This document shows positions 44,001 to 53,857 of a DNA stretch of 64,000 nucleotides, piece after piece. Within the stretch, counting starts at the first letter, position 1, and each line of letters starts with the position of its first letter. The DNA is from Pseudoalteromonas sp. OOF1S-7. Its GTDB lineage: Bacteria > Pseudomonadota > Gammaproteobacteria > Enterobacterales > Alteromonadaceae. The translations under genes and the position numbers were made by a program. The notes under the pieces were generated by a model. It worked only from the letters and a program-made list of their open reading frames with translations. It did not search any database and had not been told where the DNA came from. The stretch lies in assembly GCF_022347765.1 (NCBI RefSeq), contig NZ_JAKRFZ010000003.1, positions 481,652 to 545,651 on the forward strand, given 5' to 3'.

Positions 44001-46767
44001 GCTGGCAGCAGAGCCGGATGATATCGACAGCCTGCTAGAAGACGAGCCGGACGCAGGATCAGAAGAAGTGCTGGCAGCAGAGCCGGATGATATCGATAGT
44101 CTGTTAGAGGATGCGTCGGACGCAGGATCAGAGGAAGTGCTGGCAGCAGAGCCTGAAGATATCGACAGCCTGCTTGAAGACGAGCCGGACGCAGGATCAG
44201 AAGAAGAATTGCTGGCAGCAGAGTCCGATGATATCGACAGCCTGTTAGAAGATGAACCTATAACTAACCCGGAAACTATTTCAACAACGGAGTCTGGTCA
44301 CCTTGACGGTATGCTGGAAGAGGAAGCGGTTCTTCAGTCTTTACATGACGAAACTGAAGGGCCTGCTGAGCTAGAACCTGACGAGGCCGAGTTTGTTGCT
44401 GAGCAGGATGGACCTGCATTAGCAGAAACTGAAGACGAGTTGCTCGATGAGTTTGCTGAGGAGCTGGTACACCAAGCAGAACAAGCCGATGATGTTACGC
44501 CACCTCAGTTGCAAAATGTTGACGAGCTGCTTGAAGCGCTGGAAGCCGAAACAGACGACTTTGACGCTGAACTGGACAGTGAAGTTGAGATTGATCTGGG
44601 TGATGATCCACTCGCGGATGAAGACATAGATCTGTCTGAAGATGAAGAACTTACCGAATTTGATCCGGTCACGCCCAGCGAAGAATTGAGTAGTTATCCT
44701 GAATTACAAATGGATGAGTCTGAGCCTAATGTAATAGATTTGGATACTGAATCTGGGTCGACCATGAGTGAAACGGAAAGGGCGCTCGCGGAAAGTCTGG
44801 AACAGGATGAACTTTCCAGTTTACTTGATGATGAGCTGGGTGAGGACGGTGACGGGTTACTGGACTTTGCTGGTGATTTTGATGACCTGGAAGGCCCCGA
44901 TTTTGAGCTGGAAGAAAGCAACGAACAGGATAATGAAGCTACAACAGCAGCTTTGGCAGAAGCTCCCTCTCTGGAAGATGATCTGACCGACGACACTTTA
45001 GCAGAGGAAGATTTCCCGGCCTTTGAAGAAGACGACGCGCTGGCAGCGCTGGATGACGAGCCACAAGCGGCGGAGCCGGAGGATGAAGAGGCACCCGAGC
45101 AAGAAGCCTCAGCAGATGAAGAAACGCTGTTAGAAGATGATCTGACCGACGACACTTTAGCAGAGGAAGATTTCCCGGCCTTTGAAGAGGACGACGCGCT
45201 GACAGCGCTGGATGACGAGCCACAAGCGGTGGAGCCGGAGGCTGAAGAGGCACCCGAGCAAGATGCCTCAGCAGATGAAGAAACGCTGTTAGAAGGTGAC
45301 CTGACAGACGACACATTGACGGAAGAAGATTTCCCGGCCTTTGAAGAGGACGACGCGCTGGCAGCGCTGGATGACGAGCCACAAGCGGTGGAGCCGGAGG
45401 CTGAAGAGGCACCCGAGCAAGATGCCTCAGCAGATGAAGAAACGCTGTTAGAAGATGATCTGACCGACGACACTTTAGCAGAGGAAGATTTTCCGGCCTT
45501 TGAAGAAGACGACGCGCTGGCCGCTATGGATGACGAGCCACAAGCGGCGGAGCTGGAGGCTGAAGAGGCACCAGAACAAGAAGCCTCAGCAGATGAAGAA
45601 ACGCTGTTAGAAGACGACCTGACCGACGACACTTTAGCAGAGGAAGATTTCCCGGCCTTTGAAGAGGACGACGCGCTGGCCGCCAAGGATGACGAGCCAC
45701 AAGCGGCGGAGCCGGAGGCTGAAGAGGCACCCGACCAAGAAGCCTCAGCAGATGAAGAAACGCTGTTAGAAGGTGACCTGACCGACGACACTTTAGCAGA
45801 GGAAGATTTCCCGGCCTTTGAAGAGGGCGACGCACTGGCCGCCATGGATGACGAGCCACAAGTGGCGGAGCCGGAGGCTGAAGAGGCACCCGAGCAAGAA
45901 GCCTCAGCAGATGAAGAAACGCTGTTAGAAGATGACCTGACAGATGACGCTCTGGCGGAAGAAGACTTTCCAGAGTTCAACGAAGAGGACGCATTGAGTG
46001 CAATGGAGTCGGAGCCGGATGGCGAGCTTGAGCTGGAAGACCTGGATGATGACTTATCCGATCTGATGCTCTCAGATGAGGACTTGGCAGAGTTTGCACA
46101 AAGTGATTCGTCTGAGGACGAAACGCCTGCTGACCCAGAATTGCCGCAAGAGCCGGATGCCTTTTTGGATGAGCTAACCGATCTGGATGACGACGAGGAT
46201 GATACCCCGGAACCCGAAATCAACATAGATGAAGCTGCGATTGAAGATGAGTTTCTGGCAGAGCTGAACGACACTGATTTCAGTGCGCTACTGGATGAAT
46301 CGGTGGAACCGGATACTTCAGACGTTGAGCTGTCAGATGAGCCAGAGCTGGATTTTGATGCACTGTTAAGCGAGGAGCTGGGGCAGGACCTGGAAATTGA
46401 GGACATTGACGAACTTGCGACGGACGAACTTAACGACGACAGTGCAGACTCGGCTGCAACAGACGAAGATTATCTTGAAATAGACGATTTACTGTCTCAA
46501 AGCGATGATGAACCGGCACAAGAAGAGCCCTATCAGTCACCAGATATGGATGTAGGGTTGGGTGATTTTGAAGAGTTGCTGGCCGGAGAGAACGCCACGG
46601 ATGTTGATCTGGAAGAAGGCGGATATGCAGCGAAGCTCGATCTGGTTCGTGCCTATATTGAAATTGGTGACTTTGATTCGGCACAAAACGCCGTTGAGGA
46701 GATCCTGAATAGTGGACCAGAATCTGTTCAGGCAGAAGCGCAGGCGCTGAAGCAGCAGATTAAATAA
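41047..46767 (+). CDS. fimV: FimV/HubP family polar organiser, giant repeat form
   Basis: 1906 aa. A signal peptide (to about residue 20) leads to a LysM-like FimV N-terminal domain (GPIKPTDTLWRIAHKIRP ... YLKIPTLAEI, about residues 42-105). A coiled coil follows at about 150-240 and a transmembrane helix at about 254-278 (NPLVVGLLATIPALLIIG). The cytosolic part is extremely acidic and holds two repeat arrays (residues 609-1071 and 1309-1626). A conserved C-terminal FimV domain (GGYAAKLDLVRAYIEIGDFDSAQNAVEEIL, about 1857-1906) ends the protein. Known members bind peptidoglycan through LysM and recruit polar ParA-like, chemotaxis and type IV pilus proteins. The position between asd and truA is the usual one. 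Confidence 0.95.
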   Translation: MRGLAFICILAMALIAAPVHTEDGTVLKGPKGVDLGLQGRSVGPIKPTDTLWRIAHKIRPSDSVSIYQVMQALYEKNPQAFLDNNLNHMRDGAYLKIPTLAEIRRVNPELARQKSDQDDELWELKKSGKLDQATIDAADKRVTQARKVDVEEAREALTNELKSLKMEQDSRLHELQSQFKTSVRSVEEILQENNELEKKLNNISEELKNVQDQLGRDSEIQQQLKAVIDMQNELIAQQQMQAQAEAEFSIAKLFANPLVVGLLATIPALLIIGAVVMRLRKGKTKQAEEDDEFLPQSPAAAAGAAAAAAVDPLDLDMPNDSAEDALNEGVQLDDDILPDDEIVFDSLEDDAFEEGNDTLEQDELDSLLNDDIVFDDESDVNNETADADDLDDFLQQNFDEGDDSLGDEITLDVDAESAKDDNDILSADDIDDLFNEVSEGTDDDTLDVSDDALAALSEELAEESLEEADASDEDFDLDDIDSLIDEVGESPPKSQAADGAATDDGVLSADDIDDLLDGALDDEPDIAEDDFDVDDIDSLLDEAQGSGADVSQTVEAELDADDDIDALLAEAQDANDPGDTLTAESDIDSDDDIDALLAEVQDNDGLTDEEPDDIDSLLEDEPDAGSEELLAAEPDDIDSLLEDASDAGSEEELLAAEPDDIDSLLEDEPDAGSDDEVLAAEPDDIDSLLEDEPDAGSEEVLAAEPDDIDSLLEDEPDAGSEEELLAAEPDDIDNLLEDEPDAGSEEVLAAEPDDIDSLLEDEPDAGSGDELLAAEPDDIDSLLEDEPGAGSDEVLAAEPEDIDSLLEDEPDAGSEEELLAAEPDDIDSLLEDEPDGGSDEVLAAEPDDIDSLLEDEPDAGSGDELLAAEPDDIDSLLEEEPDAGSDDELLAAEPDDIDSLLEDEPDAGSEEELLAAEPDDIDSLLEDEPDAGSDGELLAAEPDDIDSLLEDEPDAGADDELPAAEPDDIDSLLEDESDAGSDGELLAAEPDDIDSLLEDEPDAGSEEVLAAEPDDIDSLLEDASDAGSEEVLAAEPEDIDSLLEDEPDAGSEEELLAAESDDIDSLLEDEPITNPETISTTESGHLDGMLEEEAVLQSLHDETEGPAELEPDEAEFVAEQDGPALAETEDELLDEFAEELVHQAEQADDVTPPQLQNVDELLEALEAETDDFDAELDSEVEIDLGDDPLADEDIDLSEDEELTEFDPVTPSEELSSYPELQMDESEPNVIDLDTESGSTMSETERALAESLEQDELSSLLDDELGEDGDGLLDFAGDFDDLEGPDFELEESNEQDNEATTAALAEAPSLEDDLTDDTLAEEDFPAFEEDDALAALDDEPQAAEPEDEEAPEQEASADEETLLEDDLTDDTLAEEDFPAFEEDDALTALDDEPQAVEPEAEEAPEQDASADEETLLEGDLTDDTLTEEDFPAFEEDDALAALDDEPQAVEPEAEEAPEQDASADEETLLEDDLTDDTLAEEDFPAFEEDDALAAMDDEPQAAELEAEEAPEQEASADEETLLEDDLTDDTLAEEDFPAFEEDDALAAKDDEPQAAEPEAEEAPDQEASADEETLLEGDLTDDTLAEEDFPAFEEGDALAAMDDEPQVAEPEAEEAPEQEASADEETLLEDDLTDDALAEEDFPEFNEEDALSAMESEPDGELELEDLDDDLSDLMLSDEDLAEFAQSDSSEDETPADPELPQEPDAFLDELTDLDDDEDDTPEPEINIDEAAIEDEFLAELNDTDFSALLDESVEPDTSDVELSDEPELDFDALLSEELGQDLEIEDIDELATDELNDDSADSAATDEDYLEIDDLLSQSDDEPAQEEPYQSPDMDVGLGDFEELLAGENATDVDLEEGGYAAKLDLVRAYIEIGDFDSAQNAVEEILNSGPESVQAEAQALKQQIK
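42871..44259 (+). repeat. FimV array A: twenty 23-24-residue acidic repeats
   Basis: Twenty units of the form EPDDIDSLLEDEPDAGS-[EE/DD/GD/DG]-ELLAA, each 69 or 72 bases. Differences are mainly presence or absence of one codon after the GS and synonymous or acidic exchanges. Units 2 and 18 share the rare variant DASDAGS, evidence of internal duplication or conversion. Upstream (42300-42870) are older, diverged DDIDSLL/DDIDALL relatives. Confidence 0.96.
44971..45924 (+). repeat. FimV array B: six exact 159-bp units
   Basis: Units start at 44971, 45130, 45289, 45448, 45607 and 45766, with no indels. Each encodes 53 residues with DLTDDTLAEEDFPAFEEDD and EAPEQ-ASADEETL. A seventh, diverged partial unit starts at 45925. 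The difference in period from array A (69/72 bp) shows two independent amplifications in one gene. Confidence 0.96.
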
Positions 46768-46860
46768 GCCTCTGCTTACAACGACGCGATGGGATTGGTA
46801 TTATCGGCGGCGATCGCATAAAATGCGCGGCTAAGTTCGAAATGAGAGTTTGAGTAGTTT

Positions 46861-47658
46861 ATGCGTGTAGCTTTGGGGATTGAATACAATGGCGGTAATT
46901 ACAGCGGCTGGCAGCGTCAGTGTAATGTAAATAGTGTTCAGGAGGAGCTGGAGACAGCCCTGTCTAGCATTTGTAATCACAAGGTCGACGTGGTGTGTGC
47001 CGGGCGCACAGATGCCGGTGTTCATGCTACGGGCCAGGTGATCCACTTCGATACCCACTCTGACAGGGACATGAAAGCATTTACGCTGGGTGTTAACTCT
47101 CAGTTGCCCGATGATATTGCGGTACGTTATGCCACCCCTGTCCATGACGAGTTCAGCGCGCGTTTTAGTGCAACGGCCAGACGTTACCGTTATGTGATTT
47201 ATAACAGTGTTAATCGTCCGGGTATTTTACGCAGTGGAGTGACTCATTACTATCACCCGCTGGATGCCGAATTGATGCAGGCAGCGTGCCCGGTGATGAT
47301 TGGTGAGCATGATTTCTCTTCTTTTCGGGCAGTACACTGCCAGTCTAATTCGCCGTGTCGCAACATCCATCATTTACAGGTCGACCGGTTTGGTGATTAC
47401 ATCGTCGTTGATGTCAAAGCCAATGCGTTTTTACACCACATGGTGCGCAATATCACGGGATGCCTGATGGACATCGGAGTAGGCAAGTATCCGCCAGAGT
47501 GGCTGGCAGAGCTACTGAGTATCAAAGACCGCACTCAGGCAAGTGCAACCGCCAAACCTAATGGGTTATACCTGGTAGATGTCGACTATCCAGAGCGCTG
47601 GCAGATCCCGTCAACGCCGGCAGGGCCCTTGTTTTTACCCGAAGTAACGATCCGTTAA
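46861..47658 (+). CDS. truA: tRNA pseudouridine(38-40) synthase TruA
   Basis: 265 aa. The N-terminus [19 protein letters not shown] is typical. The catalytic Asp lies in [20 protein letters not shown] (about residue 54). [18 protein letters not shown] and [13 protein letters not shown] are conserved. It makes pseudouridine at positions 38-40 of the anticodon stem of many tRNAs. It follows fimV with a 93-base gap. Confidence 0.96.
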   Translation: MRVALGIEYNGGNYSGWQRQCNVNSVQEELETALSSICNHKVDVVCAGRTDAGVHATGQVIHFDTHSDRDMKAFTLGVNSQLPDDIAVRYATPVHDEFSARFSATARRYRYVIYNSVNRPGILRSGVTHYYHPLDAELMQAACPVMIGEHDFSSFRAVHCQSNSPCRNIHHLQVDRFGDYIVVDVKANAFLHHMVRNITGCLMDIGVGKYPPEWLAELLSIKDRTQASATAKPNGLYLVDVDYPERWQIPSTPAGPLFLPEVTIR

Positions 47659-47824
47659 TTCAACCCAATATTGACTAAAGCAAAACTGGGCGCGAGCGTC
47701 TTAATTATTTGATACAACTAAGACCAGTTTTTTATATCACTGATGTCTTAATCATGTTTTAATTGAGAAAATCTGTCTGCTATTTGCAGAGAGCGACACA
47801 GAATGAGCAATAAGAGAGTTGCAA

Positions 47825-48700
47825 ATGAGTTGGTTAGAAAAAATCTTACCTAAAACGGCTAAATCGACTGGTAAAAAAGAGATCCCAGAAGGTGTATGGG
47901 CAAAATGTACAGACTGTGATTCAATCCTGTATAAAGCAGAACTGGAAAAGTCACTGCATGTTTGTCCTAAATGTGATCACCATATGCGGATCAGCGCACG
48001 CAAGCGTCTGGAGAGCTTTTTAGATGATGGTGGCCGCGTCGAGTTGGGTACTCAACACGAACCAAAGGATGTACTCAAGTTTAAAGATTCGAAAAAGTAT
48101 TCAGATCGCATCACTGCGGCGCAAAAAGTCAGTGGCGAGAAAGATGCGCTGGTCGCCATGAAAGGCACCCTAAAAGGCATTCCTGTAGCAGCAGTGGCAT
48201 TTGAATTCTCCTTTATGGGTGGATCAATGGCCTCCGTTGTTGGTGCACGCTTTGTTGACGCCGTTAACGAATGTCTTGAACACAATATGCCGCTGGTCTG
48301 TTTTTCAGCGTCTGGTGGTGCCCGCATGCAGGAGGCTTTGATGTCCCTGATGCAGATGGCAAAAACCAGTGCTGCACTGGCGAAAATGAGTGAGCGTGGT
48401 TTACCATTTATCTCGGTCATGACGGATCCGACTATGGGTGGTGTTTCTGCTTCACTTGCTATGCTGGGTGACATTAACGTGGCTGAGCCTAAAGCATTGA
48501 TCGGGTTTGCAGGTCCGCGTGTTATCGAACAGACGGTACGCGAAACCTTACCTGAAGGCTTCCAGCGTAGTGAGTTCTTGTTGGAACATGGCGCAATCGA
48601 CATGATCATTGACCGTCGTGAAATACGTGACTCTCTGGCACGTATTCTTGCTAAGTTCATGAACTTGCCTTCTACCGAACAAGAGCATAGAGTAGCGTAA
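47825..48700 (+). CDS. accD: Acetyl-CoA carboxylase carboxyltransferase beta subunit
   Basis: 291 aa from ATG 47825 (MSWLEKILP), with AAGAGAG upstream. The N-terminal zinc ribbon is CTDCD ... CPKCDHH (about residues 26-50). The crotonase-type core has [32 protein letters not shown] and [17 protein letters not shown]. It forms the carboxyltransferase with AccA and makes malonyl-CoA for fatty-acid synthesis. folC follows after 21 bases, the usual accD-folC-dedD-cvpA-purF cluster. Confidence 0.96.
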   Translation: MSWLEKILPKTAKSTGKKEIPEGVWAKCTDCDSILYKAELEKSLHVCPKCDHHMRISARKRLESFLDDGGRVELGTQHEPKDVLKFKDSKKYSDRITAAQKVSGEKDALVAMKGTLKGIPVAAVAFEFSFMGGSMASVVGARFVDAVNECLEHNMPLVCFSASGGARMQEALMSLMQMAKTSAALAKMSERGLPFISVMTDPTMGGVSASLAMLGDINVAEPKALIGFAGPRVIEQTVRETLPEGFQRSEFLLEHGAIDMIIDRREIRDSLARILAKFMNLPSTEQEHRVA

Positions 48701-48721
48701 ATTTTTTAATTTGAGCGCACT

Positions 48722-49984
48722 ATGTCAAAGACTACACCAAGCCAATCATCCACACTGAATGATTGGCTTTGTTATTTAGAACAGTTACACCCTGCCAATA
48801 TTGCTATGGGGCTGGAGCGCGTTGCACAGGCTGCCAACAATATTGATCTGCTCAACAGTAGCAGTAAGATCATCCTGATTGGTGGCACCAATGGTAAAGG
48901 CACGACAGCACGTTGTCTGGAAGCCATGTTGCTGGCACAAGGCTACAGTGTAGGCACTTACGCCTCCCCACACCTTATCCATTATAACGAACGTGTCCGC
49001 ATCAATGGTAAAACGCTGTCCGATCAATCTCATGTCGATGCTTTCTATGCACTGGATCGGGGTCGTGCAGAAGTCGAACTGACATTCTTTGAATATGGTA
49101 CGCTAGGTGCCTTGTGGTTATTTAAACAGCATGCGGTGGATTATGTGTTACTCGAGGTTGGCCTGGGCGGTCGCTATGATGCAACCAATATTGTGACACC
49201 TTATGCCAGTGTTATTACGACCATAGATCTTGACCACAAAGAGTATCTGGGTGATACCCGTGAGCTGGTGGGGTATGACAAGGCAGGTATTTTCCGTTCT
49301 GATACACCGGCTATAGTGGGCGATTTGGATATTCCACACACAGTGATCGACTATGGTGAGGAAATCAACGCAGAACTGATCCTGTCTAAACGTGACTTTC
49401 ACTTTACTGCTATGCCTGACGGTCTGCGCTGGCAATATGGTGAGCACGATCTGACCCTGGCACAACCGGCTATTCCCGCTCAAAACGTGGCCACGGCATT
49501 AACACTACTGGCCCGGCTTGAGCTGTTACCTGAAGAAGACCTGATAAAACGAATTTTGGCCGACTTACAGGTAGAAGGGCGGTTTATGCAGCTCAGTCAG
49601 CAGCCATTGATTTACACCGATGTGGCGCACAACCCGGAGTCGGCGCGTTACCTCAGAACACAGTTAATGCGTTTGAAAAATCAGGGCTTTAAAATTCATG
49701 CCTTAGTCGCTATGCTTGCTGATAAGGATAAAGCGAGCGTGATTGATGCCCTGTCAGGTGTGGTTGAGACATGGAGCTGTGCCTCATTGGACGGGCCCCG
49801 AGGAGAGCATGCAGAGCAGTTGCTGCCATTGTTGCCAGCACCGCACAGTGAGCACAGTCAGGTATTCCCTAGTGTTGACTCGGCTCTGCAAAGTCTGCTT
49901 CCTCAGCAACCTAAAGACACGGTGCTGATAATATTTGGCTCGTTTGTGACCGTGGCCGCGGCCATGCAGTACTGGCAAAAGTAG
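48722..49984 (+). CDS. folC: Folylpolyglutamate synthase / dihydrofolate synthase
   Basis: 420 aa Mur-ligase-like enzyme. The P-loop is GGTNGKGTTARCLE (about residues 54-67), and YASPHLIHYNERVRINGK, EVGLGGRYDATNIV and TTIDLDHKEYLGDT are conserved. The C-terminal domain has YTDVAHNPESARYL. It adds glutamate to dihydropteroate and folates. It lies in the accD-purF cluster, with 12 bases before dedD. Confidence 0.95.
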   Translation: MSKTTPSQSSTLNDWLCYLEQLHPANIAMGLERVAQAANNIDLLNSSSKIILIGGTNGKGTTARCLEAMLLAQGYSVGTYASPHLIHYNERVRINGKTLSDQSHVDAFYALDRGRAEVELTFFEYGTLGALWLFKQHAVDYVLLEVGLGGRYDATNIVTPYASVITTIDLDHKEYLGDTRELVGYDKAGIFRSDTPAIVGDLDIPHTVIDYGEEINAELILSKRDFHFTAMPDGLRWQYGEHDLTLAQPAIPAQNVATALTLLARLELLPEEDLIKRILADLQVEGRFMQLSQQPLIYTDVAHNPESARYLRTQLMRLKNQGFKIHALVAMLADKDKASVIDALSGVVETWSCASLDGPRGEHAEQLLPLLPAPHSEHSQVFPSVDSALQSLLPQQPKDTVLIIFGSFVTVAAAMQYWQK

Positions 49985-49996
49985 AGAGCAATAGTT

Positions 49997-50695
49997 GTGA
50001 ACTCAGGATTTATTAACCGACTGGTCGGCACCAGCATCGTTGTGATAGCAGCGGTGGTTTTTATACCTAATATTCTGGATGGTGAAAAGGTCCACTATAA
50101 GGAAGGCTTTAAGCCTATCCCGGAGCGTCCTGAGTTCTCGACCATAGAGCTGAAGACGCGGATAGATGAACGCGCATCATTGGCGACTCAACCAATGGAG
50201 GAAGTGGTAGAAGATATTGAAGCAGATGATGCTCAGCTCAGTGCTGATGTGTCGTCGGCCGAATCGCACCAGGATGCATCGGTATCAGAGCAGTCAGAGA
50301 CATCTCAGATTGCGCAGAATGCGGCAATTGGCAAAGGGGTTCCCGCTCACGAACCAATTTCATCACACGCTGAGACAGGCTCGGCATCTGAGCCCTCTCC
50401 AGAGATGAAAAGCGAGCCTTTAACGCGGCCTGAGGTTTCTAATTTTACGCAAATGGCCTACGTCATTCAGCTCGGCAGCTTTTCACACAAATCAAATGTT
50501 GAAGCACTTACCAAAAAGCTTACCCAAAATGGTTTCAAGACCTTTACCCGCCCGGTAAAAACGCCCAATGGTACTTTGACTAAAGTGTTTGTCGGACCAG
50601 ATTTAAATAGAGCCAAACTTGAAGCTAAGCTCCCAGAACTAAAGAAATTAACTAAGTTAAACGGCCGCCTGACTCAGTTTACCGTGGTAAAATGA
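49997..50695 (+). CDS. dedD: DedD-like SPOR domain protein
   Basis: 232 aa with a GTG start at 49997. One N-terminal transmembrane helix (LVGTSIVVIAAVVFIPNILD) is followed by a low-complexity acidic and Ser/Glu-rich linker (residues 60-150) and a C-terminal SPOR domain (YVIQLGSFSHKSNVEALTKKL ... KVFVGPDLNRAKLE). SPOR domains bind denuded glycan at the septum, and DedD promotes cell constriction. The linker differs from E. coli in sequence but not in type. Confidence 0.92.
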   Translation: MNSGFINRLVGTSIVVIAAVVFIPNILDGEKVHYKEGFKPIPERPEFSTIELKTRIDERASLATQPMEEVVEDIEADDAQLSADVSSAESHQDASVSEQSETSQIAQNAAIGKGVPAHEPISSHAETGSASEPSPEMKSEPLTRPEVSNFTQMAYVIQLGSFSHKSNVEALTKKLTQNGFKTFTRPVKTPNGTLTKVFVGPDLNRAKLEAKLPELKKLTKLNGRLTQFTVVK

Positions 50696-50756
50696 TCTGG
50701 TAATTGACGGTCGTGTCTTATAGAATGCGCCCCAAATTAACGACTTATTGGTTTAT

Positions 50757-51251
50757 ATGATCTGGGTTGATTACGCCATCTTTGCAATTGTCGGTATCTC
50801 GACAGTGTTTGGCCTGATGAGAGGTTTTGTAAAAGAAACCATGTCACTCGTGGTTTGGATCGGTGCCTTTTTCATATCCAGCTTATTCTACCAATACCTT
50901 GCAACCTTCCTGACCTTCATTTCAGAACCCCTTTTAAGAAATGCCGCCGCAATCGCCATACTTTTCGTTGCGACACTTGTGTTAGGTGGGTTTGTCAATT
51001 ATATCTTAGGTGAACTTGTACAGCGTACGGGGTTATCTGGCACCGATCGCCTTGTTGGCATTGTGTTCGGTGCAATGCGGGGCGTGCTGGTCGTTAGCGC
51101 CACGTTGTTTTTCCTGGATGCCTTCACCAAAGCCCCCGAGACATCGTGGTGGCAGGCATCCCAAGTAATCCCTGAATTTGGCTTTGTAATAGAGTGGTTT
51201 TTTTCCTATCTAGAGCATAACTCAAGCTTTTTGAATTCAGCAAACCGTTAA
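50757..51251 (+). CDS. cvpA: CvpA family membrane protein
   Basis: 164 aa from ATG 50757 ([13 protein letters not shown]). Four hydrophobic segments: about residues 5-22, 30-48, 64-85 and 102-120. The motifs [43 protein letters not shown] and GAMRGVLVV identify the CvpA family. E. coli CvpA was named for colicin V production and is also linked to envelope stress; its exact role is unclear. It ends 18 bases before purF, the usual order. Confidence 0.93.
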   Translation: MIWVDYAIFAIVGISTVFGLMRGFVKETMSLVVWIGAFFISSLFYQYLATFLTFISEPLLRNAAAIAILFVATLVLGGFVNYILGELVQRTGLSGTDRLVGIVFGAMRGVLVVSATLFFLDAFTKAPETSWWQASQVIPEFGFVIEWFFSYLEHNSSFLNSANR

Positions 51252-51269
51252 TCGGCGAGGAAATTTTTA

Positions 51270-52796
51270 ATGTGTGGTATCGTTGGGATAGTCGGAACAT
51301 CTCCTGTTAATCAGGCGATTTATGACGGCTTAACTGTTTTGCAACACCGTGGCCAAGATGCAGCCGGCATCATTACCATTGACAACAATACGTTTAGCTT
51401 ACGCAAGGCCAATGGCCTGGTGAAAGACGTGTTTCACACCCGTCATATGAAGCGTCTGCAGGGTAACATTGGCATAGGTCATGTTCGTTATCCTACTGCA
51501 GGCTCCTCCAGTTCAGCAGAAGCGCAGCCTTTTTATGTTAATTCACCGTTTGGTATTGCCATGGCGCATAACGGCAATTTAACCAATGCGGAAGAGCTGA
51601 AAGAACGTCTGTTCACCAAAGCGCGTCGTCACGTTAATACGACGTCCGACTCGGAAATACTGCTGAACATCCTGGCCTATGAGCTAGGTCGTAACGATAA
51701 AATGAAGCTGGACGCGGCGGATATGTTCAAAGCCATCAGTGAGGTTAACCAGCAAGTGTCAGGTGGTTATGCGACTATCGCAATGATCATCGGTCATGGT
51801 ATTCTGGCTTTTCGTGACCCACATGGTATTCGTCCGCTGGTATTTGGTAAGCGCGAAACGGAACGTGGCGTTGAGTACATGTTCGCATCCGAAAGTGTGG
51901 CACTGTCTATCGACGGCTTTGAATTCGTGCGTGATGTTGCCCCGGGTGAAGCCATCTATGTCACCGAAGACGGTCAGTTTTACTCGCAGATCTGTGCTGA
52001 CAAAACGATGCACGCACCGTGTATTTTTGAATTTGTCTATTTTGCACGCCCGGACTCAAATATTGACAACATGTCAGTTTATGCCACCCGTGTGAATATG
52101 GGCACTAAGCTGGGCGAGAAGATCAAGCGTGAATGGGCCGACAAGGACATTGATGTGGTGATCCCAATCCCTGAGACATCTTGTGATATTGCGCTGGAAA
52201 TCGCCTCTGTACTGGAACTGCCTTACCGCCAGGGGTTTGTGAAGAACCGCTATATTGGCCGTACCTTCATTATGCCAGGCCAGGAACAACGGAAGAAGTC
52301 GGTACGTCGTAAGCTGAATGCGATTGACAGAGAGTTTGCTGGTAAAAATGTCCTGCTGGTTGATGACTCAATCGTACGGGGTACCACGTCTGCGCAGATC
52401 GTTGAAATGGCGCGTGACGCGGGTGCTAAAAACGTGTACTTTGCTTCAGCCGCACCTGAAGTCCGTTTTCCAAACGTCTATGGTATCGACATGCCATCGG
52501 CAGCGGAGCTAATCGCCCACGGTCGTGATGTGGATGATATCAACGCCAGCATTGGCTCAGATGGTCTCATCTATCAGTCTATCTCGGATCTGAAAGATGC
52601 GGTTGCCCTTGAAAACCCAGAGATCAGCCGTTTTGAAACGTCAGTGTTTGATGGCCAGTACATTACCGGTGACGTCAATCAGGACTATCTGAATCGTATT
52701 GATGCACTGCGTAATGATTCGGCAAAATCGACACGTGAGAAAGCGATGTCGGCGAGCCTGGAGCTGCATAACCAGGAAACCGGCGAGGGTGAATAA
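51270..52796 (+). CDS. purF: Amidophosphoribosyltransferase
   Basis: 508 aa. After removal of Met the catalytic Cys2 is the glutaminase nucleophile (MCGIVGIVG). [22 protein letters not shown], and the PRPP-binding site [26 protein letters not shown] (about residues 360-385) are present. It commits PRPP to purine synthesis. I found no PurR-type palindrome upstream of cvpA or purF. The gene ends the accD-purF cluster and has its own terminator. Confidence 0.97.
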   Translation: MCGIVGIVGTSPVNQAIYDGLTVLQHRGQDAAGIITIDNNTFSLRKANGLVKDVFHTRHMKRLQGNIGIGHVRYPTAGSSSSAEAQPFYVNSPFGIAMAHNGNLTNAEELKERLFTKARRHVNTTSDSEILLNILAYELGRNDKMKLDAADMFKAISEVNQQVSGGYATIAMIIGHGILAFRDPHGIRPLVFGKRETERGVEYMFASESVALSIDGFEFVRDVAPGEAIYVTEDGQFYSQICADKTMHAPCIFEFVYFARPDSNIDNMSVYATRVNMGTKLGEKIKREWADKDIDVVIPIPETSCDIALEIASVLELPYRQGFVKNRYIGRTFIMPGQEQRKKSVRRKLNAIDREFAGKNVLLVDDSIVRGTTSAQIVEMARDAGAKNVYFASAAPEVRFPNVYGIDMPSAAELIAHGRDVDDINASIGSDGLIYQSISDLKDAVALENPEISRFETSVFDGQYITGDVNQDYLNRIDALRNDSAKSTREKAMSASLELHNQETGEGE

Positions 52797-52816
52797 CCTG
52801 GTGTGAATTGAATAAA

Positions 52817-52845
52817 AAAAGGGCCGCGAATGCGGCCCTTTTTGT
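52817..52845 (+). terminator. Rho-independent terminator after purF
   Basis: AAGGGCCGC (52819-52827) pairs with GCGGCCCTT (52832-52840) over GAAT, with T residues following and A residues preceding. It may serve both strands. Confidence 0.9.
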
Positions 52846-52916
52846 TAGATTTCTATAGGATAAAAGCAAAGGAAGCGAGCTAACCTATGCACCAGTGAGG
52901 GGCATAAGCGCGCTCC

Positions 52917-53516
52917 CTAGGTAAATGTAGGACTGATTATGCCGTTCGTCCACAAGATAGCTGTTGCAGCCAAAATTATCACCAGTAATACCAGGCCACA
53001 CGTGACTACAGAGCTGGCGTAAATAAAGCCACGCTCTTCCGGAATGTGCATCAGGATGGGGACACCGGTATAAAGCAGATAAACGGAGTAAGCCAGTGCA
53101 ACCAGCCCCACCGAGACCACAAACCACAATTCCGGGTAGAAGGCGGCAAAGGCCGACATAAACACAGGTGTTGCAGTATAAGCCGACAGCTCCAGTGTTT
53201 GCGTATAGGTTGGCTTAGCACCGAATGTTACGGCCATCCAGTGAGACAAATAAGACAGCGCAAACACGCCGATGATCAGTGCAAAGTACATGGCAATGCC
53301 AATCAGCATAGCACTGTTATGAGTGAGAAAGACCGAGTCACCAGTGCCTATTTTCCAGCCCAGATAAACAGATGAATAGTAGCCCATTAAACTTGGGATC
53401 AGGGCTATTAAAGCAATGTGCGATAAACTGTACGTAGCGCTTTCGTGGCGATTGTCTATGGTTTGCCACTCTTCGATTGGATGGGCGTATAAGCCCCACA
53501 AATGATTTAATATCAT
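52917..53516 (-). CDS. YIP1 family membrane protein
   Basis: 199 aa. The N-terminal hydrophilic stretch LWGLYAHPIEEWQTI is typical of the family. Five hydrophobic segments follow: SHIALIALIPSLMGYYSSV, LIGIAMYFALIIGVFAL, an A-T-P-V-F-M block, LWFVVSVGLVALAYSVYLLY and VTCGLVLLVIILAATAILW. YIP1-like proteins in bacteria have no settled function. It is convergent with purF and separated from it by the terminator. Confidence 0.85.
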   Translation of the reverse strand: MILNHLWGLYAHPIEEWQTIDNRHESATYSLSHIALIALIPSLMGYYSSVYLGWKIGTGDSVFLTHNSAMLIGIAMYFALIIGVFALSYLSHWMAVTFGAKPTYTQTLELSAYTATPVFMSAFAAFYPELWFVVSVGLVALAYSVYLLYTGVPILMHIPEERGFIYASSVVTCGLVLLVIILAATAILWTNGIISPTFT

Positions 53517-53857
53517 AACGAGCCCCTCAAAAAAGATAGTTGTCTGACGTGTCCAGATTGCCCGATGATTACAGGTGCATTCCTTGTCTTATATAACAGC
53601 TCAGTAACATCATGAATTGATGTAGCTAACCTGCGTAATCACCATAAAAACGGGGCCACTGGCGACGCCGGTAAGTATGAAATCTATACAACGTCATTCT
53701 ATTTATGAAAGATTGGTTAATTTTTGTCAAGGAACAAATTCGAAATCTCCGCATCGTTGATCTGGCACAAACTTTTGGCAACTCGCTGGCGTTCATAGTG
53801 CCACATGGCACGCGTGTGGTAGAATAGGGGCAATTTTTACGAATGATTATCTGAAAC
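53517..53857. other. Gene-free stretch between YIP1 and miaE genes
   Basis: About 340 bases holding the promoters of two divergent genes. I see no gene, repeat or structured RNA with confidence. Confidence 0.4.

Noticed and set aside
44694..46406. Long Ser/Ala-rich reading frame (570 aa) opposite the second fimV array
   Set aside because: Same reason: an antisense shadow of an acidic repeat with a 159-bp period.
50700..51270. PurR operator before cvpA-purF
   Set aside because: I looked for the ACGCAAACGTTTGCGT-type palindrome and found nothing close.
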